Positions 24,194 through 31,646 of a stretch of 31,646 bases of DNA are shown here, one piece after another. Position 1 is the first letter of the stretch. Each line of letters starts with the position of its first letter. The notes beneath the pieces were generated by a model. That model was not told the DNA's origin. It did no database searches and saw only the letters and a list, made by a program, of their open reading frames with translations. A program made the translations under genes and the position numbers. The DNA is from JBDZVM01 sp040255675 (GTDB taxonomy: Bacteria > Actinomycetota > Actinomycetes > Acidothermales > Acidothermaceae): NCBI GenBank assembly GCA_040255675.1, contig JBDZVM010000042.1, positions 1 to 31,646 of the forward strand. The letters run 5' to 3'.

Positions 24194-25216
24194 GTGCCTG
24201 ATCAAGTTGTCGTGGTCACCGGAGCCAGCGGAGGAGTCGGGCGCGCCGTAGCCCGCGCGTTCGGCGCGAAAGGCGCCAGGGTCGCGTTGCTCGCGCGCGG
24301 AGAGTTGGGTCTCACCGCGGCGGCACAAGAAATTCGGGACGCCGGAAGCCAGGCGCTGCCGATTGCCGTCGATGTCGCCGACCACCAGCAAGTCTTCGAC
24401 GCTGCCGCACGAATCGAGGCCGAACTCGGCCCTATCGACATTTGGGTGAACGTCGCGTTTACTTCGGTATTCGCGCCGTTCGACCAAATCAAGCCTGAGG
24501 AGTACAAGCGCGTCACCGAGGTGAGCTATCTCGGGTACGTGTACGGCACAATGGCGGCGTTGTCTTATATGAAGCCGCGCAACAAAGGTACGATCGTGCA
24601 AACAGGTTCTGCGCTCGCGTATCGCGGAATCCCCCTGCAGAGCGCCTATTGCGGCGCCAAGCATGCGATTCAAGGCTTTAACGAGGCGCTGCGGTGCGAA
24701 CTCATGCATGACAAGAGCAAGGTGCGGGTGACGATGGTGCAACTGCCCGCCGTCAACACTCCGCAGTTTTCGTGGGTGTTGTCGCGATTGCCGCATCACG
24801 CCCAGCCGGTTCCGCCCATCTACCAGCCGGAATTTGCGGCCCGCGCAATTCTGTACGCCGCCGAGCATCCGAAGCGCCGCGAATATTGGGTTGGTTCCAG
24901 CACCGTCGCGACGCTCATCGCGAACAAGTTTATGCCGGGGCTCCTCGACCGCTACCTCGCGAAAACGGGATTCAAGTCGCAGCAAACCGACCAACCGCGA
25001 AATCCCGACCAGCCGGTCAATCTGGTTTCACCGGCGGACGGCGAAACCGGGCGCGACTTCGGCGCCCACGGCATCTTCGACAACACGGCTAAGCGCGACG
25101 ACCCCCAACTGTGGGCGTCGCACCATCACGGCGGGGTGCTGGCCGCCGCCGGAGTGGCCGGGGCAGCCGGGGTGGCCGGGGTCGCCGCCCTCGCCGCGGC
25201 CGCGCGCAAAAGGTGA
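24194..25216 (+). CDS. SDR-family oxidoreductase with C-terminal hydrophobic tail
   Basis: A 340-residue short-chain dehydrogenase/reductase. The cofactor loop TGASGGVG is at 9-16. The DVAD segment near 65 follows the adenine-ring strand. The usual NNAG is replaced by WVNVAFTS near 90. The catalytic Ser is near 139 and the YxxxK pair is at 152 and 156. Length exceeds the classical ~250 residues: after about 240 comes a Gln/Asn/Pro linker and a Gly/Ala/Val-rich helix (GVAGAAGVAGVAALAAAARK) ending in Arg/Lys, probably a membrane anchor. The GTG at 24194 is preferred, with AAGGG seven bases before it; an ATG at 24158 adds 12 residues but lacks a site. Substrate unknown. Confidence 0.88.
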   Translation: MPDQVVVVTGASGGVGRAVARAFGAKGARVALLARGELGLTAAAQEIRDAGSQALPIAVDVADHQQVFDAAARIEAELGPIDIWVNVAFTSVFAPFDQIKPEEYKRVTEVSYLGYVYGTMAALSYMKPRNKGTIVQTGSALAYRGIPLQSAYCGAKHAIQGFNEALRCELMHDKSKVRVTMVQLPAVNTPQFSWVLSRLPHHAQPVPPIYQPEFAARAILYAAEHPKRREYWVGSSTVATLIANKFMPGLLDRYLAKTGFKSQQTDQPRNPDQPVNLVSPADGETGRDFGAHGIFDNTAKRDDPQLWASHHHGGVLAAAGVAGAAGVAGVAALAAAARKR

Positions 25217-25306
25217 CGGCCGAAAACCGCGAGCAGGAACAACATCGGCTGTGCGACAGTTTTCGCCTAGGCGTATGGCGGAGCCTGGGGGCGAAGAGGG
25301 AGTTGC

Positions 25307-26212
25307 ATGTCGAGGCGTGGGTGGCTGCTGTTTTGCGCCATGTCGGTGATCTGGGGCGTGCCGTACCTGCTGATCAAGGTTGCCGACGAGCAACTCACAC
25401 CGGCCACCGTCGTGTTCGGGCGCACCGGACTTGCCGCCGTCCTGCTCGTGCCGATCGCGCTGCACCGCGACCTGCTGCGTCCGCTACTTCAGGCATGGCG
25501 ATGGGTGCTGATCTACACCGTGGTCGAGATCGGCGCGCCGTGGCTATTCCTCACTCGCGCCGAAACGCGTCTGTCGAGTTCGCTGTCGGGCCTGGTGATC
25601 GGGGCCGTGCCGTTGATCGCGGCGATCGTCTTGTTCCTGATCGGCGGTCATGGTGACCGACTCGACGCTCGGCGCGTTGCGGGCTTGCTGGTCGGACTCT
25701 CTGGCGTCGCGGTACTCGTGGGAGTCGACGTCCATGCCGACGACGCCTGGGCTGTCGTCGAATTGATGTTCACCGCCATCGGATACGCGCTCGGGCCCAT
25801 CATCATCGCTCGCAAGCTCAACGCGCTTCCTCCGCTCGGCGTGATCGCGGCATCGGTCGGCATGACCGCACTTGTCTACGCACCGTTTTCGTTGACTCAT
25901 CTGCCGCCGCACGTGAGCGCCCGCGTCGTCTGGTCGGTCGTCGGCCTGGGCGTCGTCTGTACCGCGGTCGCGTTCTTGTTGTTCTTCGCGTTGATCGCCG
26001 AAATCGGCCCGGCACGCTCAACCGTCATCACCTACGTCAATCCCGCCGTCGCGATTCTGCTCGGCGTCTTACTGCTCGACGAGCCGTTCACGGTCGGCAT
26101 CGCCGTCGGCTTCCCGCTTATTATCGTCGGCTGCCTCTTCGCGACCGCCCGCAACCGCCAGGCCGCGCGTTCAGCTGAACCGGCGGCGCGAGAGCTGCAA
26201 CCCGCCGACTGA
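25307..26212 (+). CDS. EamA-family (DMT) transporter
   Basis: A 301-residue membrane protein with ten predicted helices in two EamA repeats. The first begins LLFCAMSVIWGVPYLLIKVA at the N-terminus. The second is recognisable by TAVAFLLFFALIAEIGPARS and the LLGVLLLDEPFTVG end motif. Members export amino acids or other metabolites; the substrate cannot be read from sequence. The ATG at 25307 has GAGGGAG five bases upstream. The short C-terminal tail is polar. The next gene follows by 35 bp and may be co-transcribed. Confidence 0.93.
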   Translation: MSRRGWLLFCAMSVIWGVPYLLIKVADEQLTPATVVFGRTGLAAVLLVPIALHRDLLRPLLQAWRWVLIYTVVEIGAPWLFLTRAETRLSSSLSGLVIGAVPLIAAIVLFLIGGHGDRLDARRVAGLLVGLSGVAVLVGVDVHADDAWAVVELMFTAIGYALGPIIIARKLNALPPLGVIAASVGMTALVYAPFSLTHLPPHVSARVVWSVVGLGVVCTAVAFLLFFALIAEIGPARSTVITYVNPAVAILLGVLLLDEPFTVGIAVGFPLIIVGCLFATARNRQAARSAEPAARELQPAD

Positions 26213-26247
26213 CGCCACTACCCTGGCCGAAGGCGCAGGGAGGCGAG

Positions 26248-27165
26248 ATGAGCGGACGACGAAAAGCAGCGGTTCTCACGTCGTTGCTCACATGTGCGCT
26301 GGCACTTACGGCTGGCTGCGGCCCTGAGAAGCCATCGGCAAGCGCCCCTTCGTCAACGCTTTCTTCCTCGGCGGCGGCGGTTTCTTCCAGCGCTTCTGTC
26401 GTCGTGGGCCCGTCGCCGTCACCTTCTTCCTCGCCGCCACCATCTCCGTCACCGTCGCCCTCAGCCGTGGCCGCCGCGGCGCCGTCCGCGACACCTTCGG
26501 CCACCCGCGTGGCGGCACCCCCACCACCTCAGCCGAAACCGAAACCGACGCCCGCGAAAATCCCTTTGCTCGTCGAGCAATTGCACACCACCGGCAACGC
26601 GCGTCAAGTGATTACGGTGACGTCGTCATCGTGGGGCGCGAACACCGCGACGCTGCAAACCTTCGAAAAAGTCGGGACGACGTGGCGCGCTGTCTTTCCA
26701 GCGATGCCCGCGCATCTAGGCCGCAACGGATTCTCGGCTGACAAGCACGAGGGCGACGGCAAGACGCCCGCCGGCATGTACGCGTTCAACATCATGTTCG
26801 GCCAGCGGGTGAATCCAGGCGTCAAATTCCCCTACCGCGTGGCCGATTCGCAGTCAGTTTGGGTGGACGACGTCACTTCGCCGCACTACAACACGTGGCA
26901 AGAAAACGCGGCGCTCAAGGGTGAGCACCTGGCGTCGTCCGGGTACGCGACCGCGTACGCGTACGCCGCTGTCATCGCTTACAACATGCCAAACCCGGTG
27001 TCTGGCAAGGGAAGCGCCATCTTTCTGCACGTGAGCACCGGTGGCCCGACGGCCGGTTGCGTGTCGATCGCGCAGTCGAATCTGCTGCAGGTGTTGCGCT
27101 GGCTCGACCCCGCAAAGAATCCCGTAATCGTGATGGGCCCGTCGTCGGTGATTCGCAACTACTGA
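26248..27165 (+). CDS. L,D-transpeptidase-like (YkuD) lipoprotein
   Basis: A 305-residue secreted lipoprotein. The signal peptide ends in the lipobox LTAGC with Cys 24. A Ser/Pro/Ala-rich linker of about 80 residues would span the cell wall, followed by a catalytic domain at about 115-300. The active-site motif FLHVSTGGPTAGCVSI has His 261 and the nucleophile Cys 271, the HxxxxxxxxxC arrangement of YkuD enzymes, with STGGPTAGCVS matching the consensus. Such enzymes make 3-3 peptidoglycan cross-links or attach proteins, outside the membrane. GGGAGG precedes the ATG by four bases. Confidence 0.9.
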   Translation: MSGRRKAAVLTSLLTCALALTAGCGPEKPSASAPSSTLSSSAAAVSSSASVVVGPSPSPSSSPPPSPSPSPSAVAAAAPSATPSATRVAAPPPPQPKPKPTPAKIPLLVEQLHTTGNARQVITVTSSSWGANTATLQTFEKVGTTWRAVFPAMPAHLGRNGFSADKHEGDGKTPAGMYAFNIMFGQRVNPGVKFPYRVADSQSVWVDDVTSPHYNTWQENAALKGEHLASSGYATAYAYAAVIAYNMPNPVSGKGSAIFLHVSTGGPTAGCVSIAQSNLLQVLRWLDPAKNPVIVMGPSSVIRNY

Positions 27166-27219
27166 GCGACGCGCGCGGCTGGTGGCCTTGCAAATTGGGC
27201 ACCCACTCGTTGTTTTTCC

Positions 27220-27606
27220 TCAGAGGGAAGGGCTCCAGATCGGTATTGGCTCGCGAGAAGCCTGGAGACAGACCCACACCGCGATGCCGTCGTCTCGCAC
27301 CTCTGCGCTCATCGGGTGCGGGTGACCCGCGCAGACCGGCCGTGCCTCGCGCACGTCTTCGATGACCTCATCCTGCCATTGATAGGCCAGCTGATAGGCA
27401 ACCCACTGCCAATCGGGATGCCGGGAGACTCTCACATGGACGATCCTGGCTTCAGCTCCTTGAAAGGCGAGCATGAGTCTCCACATCCCTCGCCTACCAG
27501 GCCCATCAATCACAACCCGGAACCGGGGATCGGCAGAGACGCCGAGTTGGTCAGCCACCGCCACGCAGAGTGCACGCACGTGTAAGGCATTCTCGACCCG
27601 TGTCAC
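27220..27606 (-). CDS. Small unknown protein with a Cys/His cluster
   Basis: A 128-residue protein I do not recognise beyond a general resemblance to small hypothetical proteins of actinomycetes. The first ~85 residues look like a mixed alpha/beta domain (FRVVIDGPGRRGMWRLMLAF). A C-terminal cluster VCAGHPHPM, followed by VWVCLQ, may bind a metal ion (Cys, His, His, Cys). It starts with GTG at 27606, and AGGGG lies about eight bases upstream, which supports it as a real gene. It is convergent with the L,D-transpeptidase gene, 54 bp away. Confidence 0.65.
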   Translation of the reverse strand: MTRVENALHVRALCVAVADQLGVSADPRFRVVIDGPGRRGMWRLMLAFQGAEARIVHVRVSRHPDWQWVAYQLAYQWQDEVIEDVREARPVCAGHPHPMSAEVRDDGIAVWVCLQASREPIPIWSPSL

Positions 27607-27767
27607 GTATCAAGCCCCTTACTGGCAAAGCGAAGGTGGTGTCGTCATGAGGGTACGTTTGTGCAGCGCCATGCATGAGAGAGGTACCCGTGCAGAAACA
27701 CTAGGACTATCTGCACGACGGAACAGGCTCCGGTTTCACTCTATCGGCCCTGCTGGCTCGACACCGG

Positions 27768-28156
27768 TCAGAGGTCAACGAACCCGTAAACGAGACTGCC
27801 CACGGCCGAGGAAGTGGCGAGGATGTGATACGAGGCAAGTCCGACGGCAGTACGCACAGTAACTGTGCAAGCAGGGCCCTTTCCGCAGTTCACCAACACC
27901 TCAGACCCGATGCCCGACGAATCTGCGGCCGTTTTCAACGCCTGCGCAGTCTGCTGAACACCAACCTCATCGTCTTCTTGATGCGAGTCGCCTCCTGCTG
28001 ACCTTTCAGCAGCTCCGCGGAGGCGCTTTCCGCACCGGGCTCCGTCGCGTTGTTTGCGGCGACCTGGCCCGCTGACTGCTCGGCAGAACCGTCGCTGCCC
28101 GAGCACCCAGCCAGCAACACCTCAAGAGCGCAGACGACCAGCAGGGCCGAACTCAT
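27768..28156 (-). pseudogene. Frameshifted lipoprotein gene
   Basis: The reading frame from ATG 28156 begins MSSALLVVCALEVLLAGCSG, a signal peptide with lipobox LLAGC, and continues to LLKGQQEATRIKK near 27978. There it turns to an Arg-rich end and stops at 27935. A second frame overlapping this point continues in natural-looking sequence (DEVGVQQTAQALKTAADSSG, then GPACTVTVRTAVGLAS) to 27768. A single-base indel near 27970-27980 would join them into one ~129-residue lipoprotein. Function unknown. It could be a true pseudogene or a sequencing error. It lies downstream of another frameshifted lipoprotein in the same orientation. Confidence 0.65.
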
Positions 28157-28338
28157 CCGTCGTGGCCTTCGGCCACCCCTTCGCGTAGACGGGGCCTCCC
28201 AGCGAAAGTCTCTTTTGGCAGCTGGACGCAGCGCTCGTGTGTGGCGTCCAGAGAAGTGGTGTACGACGTCGTCGTTGTTGACGGCATGGCGTGGGTGATG
28301 TGGGACGGCCACCGTGTTGACCGCATTCGGGTCCCTTT

Positions 28339-28802
28339 TCAGCAAAGCGGGGGTGGTTTCGTTGTGCGGAAGAGGTGAATATATATTACTTTACGGTCAC
28401 TCTGGACGAGCACTTCAGCATTGGTAGAGCCGTCAGACCACATTCCAATGAAGAATGTTGCCTGCTCACCGTCGGGTGATTGAGAATAATCCGGCCCGCC
28501 GCCGGGACACGCCACTAATCCCTTCCAAGACGTCCTAGCGGGCGTCTGCTGCGCATACCATGTCGCCACCTGCTTGCCAGTCACGCTCGGTGGAAGGGTA
28601 TACGTCACGAGGTCCGTCCCTCCCGAGTGACGTGTGTGCCCACTGTCTAGCACCGCATTACCGGGAATCGAAAGTCTTCTACGCCCGAAGCCCTTGGTGC
28701 ACCCAAACTCGACGGGACCTTGACCGCAGGCTCATAGCTACAAGCCGACGCCAGCAAGGCAGCGCTCAAGCCTATGATCGCAGTCAACGATCTACTTATC
28801 AT
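28339..28802 (-). pseudogene. Frameshifted lipoprotein gene
   Basis: An ATG at 28802 opens a short frame starting MISRSLTAIIGLSAALLASA and a Cys: a signal peptide with lipobox LASAC. It runs only to a TAG at 28647-28649 (51 codons). The neighbouring frame takes over near there, with PGNAVLDSGHTRHSGG and TYTLPPSVTGKQVATWYAQQ, and ends at 28339. The combined product would be ~154 residues. A one-base shift between about 28655 and 28680 would restore it. I find no known domain. Two adjacent lipoproteins broken the same way suggest decay, or local read errors. Confidence 0.65.
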
Positions 28803-28915
28803 CGTCTAACCTGCCACTCCTGGACATCATCAGTCTGCTGTTGAATGAGGTAGGCAATATGTGTAGGTGACGTAGAAGAATAGCGTTTGCTCTCCTCCCT
28901 GAGCTTTACCTTTCC

Positions 28916-29419
28916 CTATGCTGTGAGAATCGCCCATAGCCCGCCGGCGAGCAGGTCGACGTCGGCAACGTCGAGCGCGAACGCCTCGCCGACACGCATG
29001 CCGGTCGCCCAGAGCAAACCGACGATCGCCGCGTAGCTCGCCTGGCGGATCGGCGATCGGAGTGACTCGGCAGCGGCCATCACTGCCACGACCTCTCGTT
29101 CCTCGAAAAGATAGGGGGTGGCCCGGCGCGACCGGCCGCAGACGAGCGAGGCCGGGACGACCTGATGGCGGGCGTCGATGAGGGCGAGGTGCCTGGAGAA
29201 GCCGCGCACCACGTTGAGACGGAAGGCGATCCAACTCGGGCTCGCCCTAGCCGGCAGCGCCGCCCACTCGAGCGCGACCTCGGCCGTCACGGCATCGCCG
29301 CCGTTCTCCTCGCGGTAGGCGACGAACTGGCGGAGCAGCTTCTCGGCGCGTGCGAGCTTGAAGCCCATCTGCCGGCGCAGTTCGAGGTAGCGGTCAAGCT
29401 CGGCCGTGAGGACGTTCAT
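28916..29419 (-). pseudogene. Truncated tyrosine recombinase/integrase
   Basis: The remaining 167 residues contain the N-terminal SAM-like core-binding domain (MNVLTAELDRYLELRRQMGF and LRQFVAYREENGGD) and the start of the catalytic domain. The first active-site Arg is present in LLWATGMRVGEAFALDVADV. The frame stops just after, at GLWAILTA, so the HxxR box and the Tyr nucleophile are missing and the protein cannot be catalytic. ATG at 29419 is preferred; a start at 29449 adds ten residues. The early domain resembles integrases found in three-recombinase modules (RitA/B/C type), but no partners remain. It marks an old mobile-element scar. Confidence 0.8.
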
Positions 29420-29499
29420 CGGGCCGCCCCCGCAAAGGCGGTCGGCCACGGGCTCGCGAGCCGACGGCGCTCGGCATCGCCGCGATGGCCGAGATCTGC

Positions 29500-29654
29500 A
29501 CCAACGGGTCCTTCTTCAGCGCCGCTACCGCCGCCTTGCCGCCCGGCGTGGGAACCTTCGCGCCCTGGTCGCGATCGAGCATTCCATGACCATCGCGATC
29601 TGGCACATCCTCACCGACCGCGAACCCTTCAAGGACCACTACAAAGCCGCCTGA
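29500..29654 (+). pseudogene. C-terminal remnant of an IS110-family-like transposase
   Basis: The final ~50 residues of this frame read RRYRRLAARRGNLRALVAIE followed by HSMTIAIWHILTDREPF. This matches the C-terminal pattern of IS110/IS1111 DEDD transposases, (R)RLAARRGxxRALVAVxHSxLxxxWHxL. Sequence to the left in this frame is not transposase-like, so the rest is gone or frameshifted, and the last residues deviate from the usual DLGADYF end. It abuts the truncated integrase head-to-head, consistent with successive insertions and deletions. Left boundary is approximate. Confidence 0.6.
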
Positions 29655-30034
29655 CACAGAAAACCCCGAACCGACCCGCCCAGGCCGGGGACTCCGCCTG
29701 CCCACTCACCGCCGCATCTTCGTGTCAGGCAACAGGGCCTCCTCGACACTAGCGACCCATCGATCACGAGCGTCGAGACGACCAAACGACACCCGCCGGA
29801 CTAAGCCCGGCGTGTCGCCCAGGACGGGGAATTTCAGTGAGCAGAAGTGGGGAGATCAGATGAGCTTCGTCAGGCCGTCAGAGAATCGCTGACGACTGAG
29901 ACTAAAGCGCAGAATCCGCGACGTCGATGGAACCACCATGCCATCCGGCTGTTGCAGAGTTCCCTCATTATGTGCTCGTCGGGGCGCCTATAAGATCGGG
30001 TCCATACTCCGTTGGGAAGTGCGAAGGTCCATAT
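29655..30034. other. Gene-free spacer with mobile-element-like repeats
   Basis: About 380 bp between the transposase remnant and the lipoprotein gene. A reading frame open here is out of character for the region and unsupported. It contains an imperfect hairpin around 29790-29815 (ACACCCGCCGG with CCGGCGTGT) and the repeat pair at 29826-29865. No RNA gene is recognised. Confidence 0.45.
29826..29865. repeat. Pair of short direct repeats resembling an IS21-type end
   Basis: GGGGAATTTCAGTGAGC (29826-29842) and GGGGAGATCAGATGAGC (29849-29865) share GGGGA at the start and TGAGC at the end, 23 bp apart. Repeated blocks of this form are found at the termini of IS21-family elements. No transposase gene is attached here, so this would be a remnant end. 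Support is pattern only. Confidence 0.35.
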
Positions 30035-30640
30035 ATGCGTCGCGTTGGAACAGCGTCACTGACACTGCTCGTGTGCGCCCTTGGCGGCTGTACTTCGGGC
30101 ACAGGTTCAAACGCTCCACTTGGGAAGACCCCCTCCTGCAGCCCTACAAGTACTCCAGCTTCGGCGGATAACTCCCCTGCGGCCGCATCCACGGTGGCAG
30201 GAATACCCGTCCCGGTGTCCTCGCTGGCATCTCCAAGCGGGCCCAGCGTCGGAGAAACACGTTACGTTTGGGACATGACGTCATGTGGGCACACATTGCG
30301 CCTTGTGATGATAACTCTGTCGGTTACACCTTCGCCAGATGCGACGACGTCACCAGATGGCACCATCCGAAAGATTGCGCACGTCCGCATCCAAGACTCG
30401 GGGCAACCCTTCCGATATGCAGTTTCCGATTTTCGGTTCGTGGCAGCAAATGGTGTGGTGTATGAGCCCGTCCAAGACGACGCAGCAACCTCAGAACCAC
30501 TCCCCACATCGGGAAGCCTGACGGACGGGGAAACTGTCAACGGAGAACTCATGTTCGATGTCCCACGAGGAGGCGGAAAGGTTGAGCTGTTCGATCAAAG
30601 CAACTCGAAACGCGCTGTGTGGCTGATCGCATCTCCGTGA
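30035..30640 (+). CDS. Lipoprotein with a DUF4352-like beta-sandwich domain
   Basis: A 201-residue secreted lipoprotein. It starts MRRVGTASLTLLVCALGGCT: a signal peptide with lipobox ALGGC. A Ser/Pro/Thr-rich linker of about 45 residues follows. The C-terminal ~120 residues have the DUF4352/telokin-like layout: LVMITLSVTPSPDATTSPDG, then VRIQDSGQPFRYAVSDFRFV, GSLTDGETVNGELMFDVP and KVELF. The ATG at 30035 has GAAGG eight bases upstream, which beats the more distal start at 29927. Function unknown; such domains act in cell-surface binding. It is convergent with the Rhs remnant, so it is not in the usual position for an Rhs immunity gene. Confidence 0.75.
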   Translation: MRRVGTASLTLLVCALGGCTSGTGSNAPLGKTPSCSPTSTPASADNSPAAASTVAGIPVPVSSLASPSGPSVGETRYVWDMTSCGHTLRLVMITLSVTPSPDATTSPDGTIRKIAHVRIQDSGQPFRYAVSDFRFVAANGVVYEPVQDDAATSEPLPTSGSLTDGETVNGELMFDVPRGGGKVELFDQSNSKRAVWLIASP

Positions 30641-30659
30641 GAGCGTATACGGACCACAT

Positions 30660-31597
30660 CTAGTAGTAAGTGATCTCTACCTCCCAGCGGTACGGGTAGT
30701 TGTACACGTAGGTAACTAGTGCCTCTTCCTCGCTTCGTGTATCGTGTTTGTGCACAGTTACGTCGACCTTGACTTCTACGGAGTTCTCGAGTTCGATCTC
30801 GCTGTCGTTGATGTGGAGGGAGCCCGTAACGGTTCCAAACAATGCGGGAGATTTCCCATCCACTCCAGCGACCATTCGTACTGTCTCGTCACCAAAACGG
30901 TGGATGACCCCTTCCCAAGTCTGTAACTAGCAGCGGTCCTATTACGTTCCCAATCCTGCCTCAGATCCAGGCTATTCCCGTGCGCGTCATCAAATGTCAG
31001 GCCGACTTCCTGGCCGCTGGAAGAGAACGTGACCCCGCCTCTCACTCCCCCGCTGATTGTGACGGAGGCCTTAACGATGTATTCCAGGTCGTAATGCAAG
31101 TCTCCGTAGTCGCCACCGTCAAGGCGAAAGTCTAAGGGGCGGGGATCCTCGAATTTCATTGGTACTCGGGTCACCGTCTGCGTGGGGCACGGGATCGGAG
31201 CTGGGCTGGGGGAGGGCTTTCGTTTGGGTGCGACTGGGTTTCCTGGAGGCGGCGTCATGACCGGCGGGCCTGGGGATGGCTCGGGGCGTGACGTTGCGCC
31301 GCCCGGCTCGCTAGTTCCCGGGCCGGGCGTCGGGTTCGGCTGAGGATAGCCATCACCTCCGCCGGGTAGTCCTGGTGGCTGGCACTCCCAGGCAGCGTCA
31401 CCTGCGTCGCATAGGTGTAGGCCGGTGGGGTCGGTGTTGTCGAGGGGGTCGCCGGCGGCGTAGGTGTGCCAGGTGTGGGTTTGGTCGTAGGCGGGGTCGG
31501 TGGTCAAGAACGACGCGGTGGCCGGGTCGTAGTAGCGGGCGCGTAGGTAGACGAGCCCAGTCGGGTCGGTGTACTGGCCAGCGAACCCGAACGTGAG
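30660..31597 (-). pseudogene. C-terminal end of an Rhs/YD-repeat protein, IS-truncated and frameshifted
   Basis: From 31597 leftward the sequence reads the Rhs-repeat-associated core: FGFAGQYTDPTGLVYLRARY and then DPATASFLTTDP, ending in the DPLDNTDPTGL boundary. Next come a Cys-flanked, long Pro-rich linker (about 90 residues) and a C-terminal domain with several beta-like strands (LHYDLEYIVKASVTISGGVR). Near 30905-30930 the frame changes: the original frame degenerates to a Ser/Thr/Arg tail stopping at 30776, while the neighbouring frame gives natural sequence (GVIHRFGDETVRMVAG, then VEVKVDVTVHKHD and YPYRWEVEITYY) to a stop at 30660. The upstream bulk of Rhs is cut off by the IS-like end at 31598. 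I do not recognise the C-terminal domain, and no immunity gene follows in the same orientation. Confidence 0.75.
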
Positions 31598-31646
31598 TGT
31601 CGTCAAGTGTTTTGGCCCCACTTGTGGTCGCGAATTTTGGCCCCGT
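31598..31646. mobile_element. Terminus of an insertion sequence extending beyond the window
   Basis: The Rhs reading frame ends exactly where TGTCGTCAAGTG begins. Two copies of TTTTGGCCCC follow (31610-31619 and 31635-31644), 25 bp apart. A 5'-TG end and short multiple direct repeats inside the terminus match IS21-family architecture, but the transposase lies outside, so the family is inferred. The element would lie to the right, and the rest of the Rhs gene presumably lies beyond it. Confidence 0.55.

Noticed and set aside
29394..29705. 103-codon minus-strand frame over the transposase remnant
   Set aside because: Antisense to the IS110-like C-terminus and low-complexity Gly/Arg/Pro sequence; no signal for translation.
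1..31646. CRISPR array, tRNA or rRNA genes
   Set aside because: No regularly spaced direct repeats of CRISPR size and no cloverleaf or rRNA-like sequence recognised by eye.

Overview
The window is high-GC DNA with dense genes, frequent GTG starts and short ATGA/GTGA overlaps. A SigE-family ECF sigma factor, a DUF5937-type ArsR regulator, DHA2 and EamA transporters and an L,D-transpeptidase lipoprotein all point to an actinomycete. I cannot place it below that rank. From 1 to about 27.6 kb it reads as ordinary chromosome. From about 27.6 kb to the right end it becomes visibly less GC-rich and is filled with broken genes, mobile-element remnants and a disrupted Rhs gene, so it is an accessory region.

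Layout. 1-204: no gene, but a small hairpin and a striking long inverted repeat. 205-2451: a two-TM protein, then an ECF sigma factor translationally coupled to a membrane protein that is probably its partner or anti-sigma; the reading frame of the latter continues past an in-frame TAA. 2617-5147: a Dyp-peroxidase-like protein with a strong terminator, a TfoX N-domain protein and a PNPOx-like flavin protein. 5132-7329 (minus): a DHA2 drug exporter and its MarR regulator, with a likely operator upstream. 7529-9312 (minus): an acetate/succinate-type (GPR1/FUN34/YaaH) transporter with an unusual charged N-terminal tail, and a BioY biotin transporter. 9743-10168: a PRC-barrel protein. 10156-17114 (minus): two ABC ATPases with a 1018-residue FtsX/MacB-like permease, a LacI regulator and an MFS exporter. 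The MFS gene is divergent from a DUF5937/ArsR regulator across a perfect palindrome.

18131-22216 is a metal-uptake locus: a Fur/Zur-type repressor (minus) divergent from a substrate-binding lipoprotein, an ATPase and two paralogous permeases, all overlapping. A GspE/PilB-type ATPase follows 39 bp downstream with no other pilus or secretion gene in view. Two inverted repeats end that unit. 24194-27165 holds an SDR oxidoreductase, an EamA transporter and an L,D-transpeptidase lipoprotein.

27220-31646: a small unknown protein with a Cys/His cluster, two adjacent lipoprotein genes each broken by a frameshift, a tyrosine recombinase lacking its catalytic C-terminus, an IS110-type transposase tail, an IS-like repeat pair and an intact DUF4352-like lipoprotein. 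Last comes the C-terminal end of an Rhs/YD-repeat protein, cut at its upstream side by what looks like an IS terminus running off the window and frameshifted near its own C-terminus. The most interesting material is the Rhs C-terminal domain, the inverted-repeat elements and the palindromic operators. I do not see a complete, clearly new multi-gene system.
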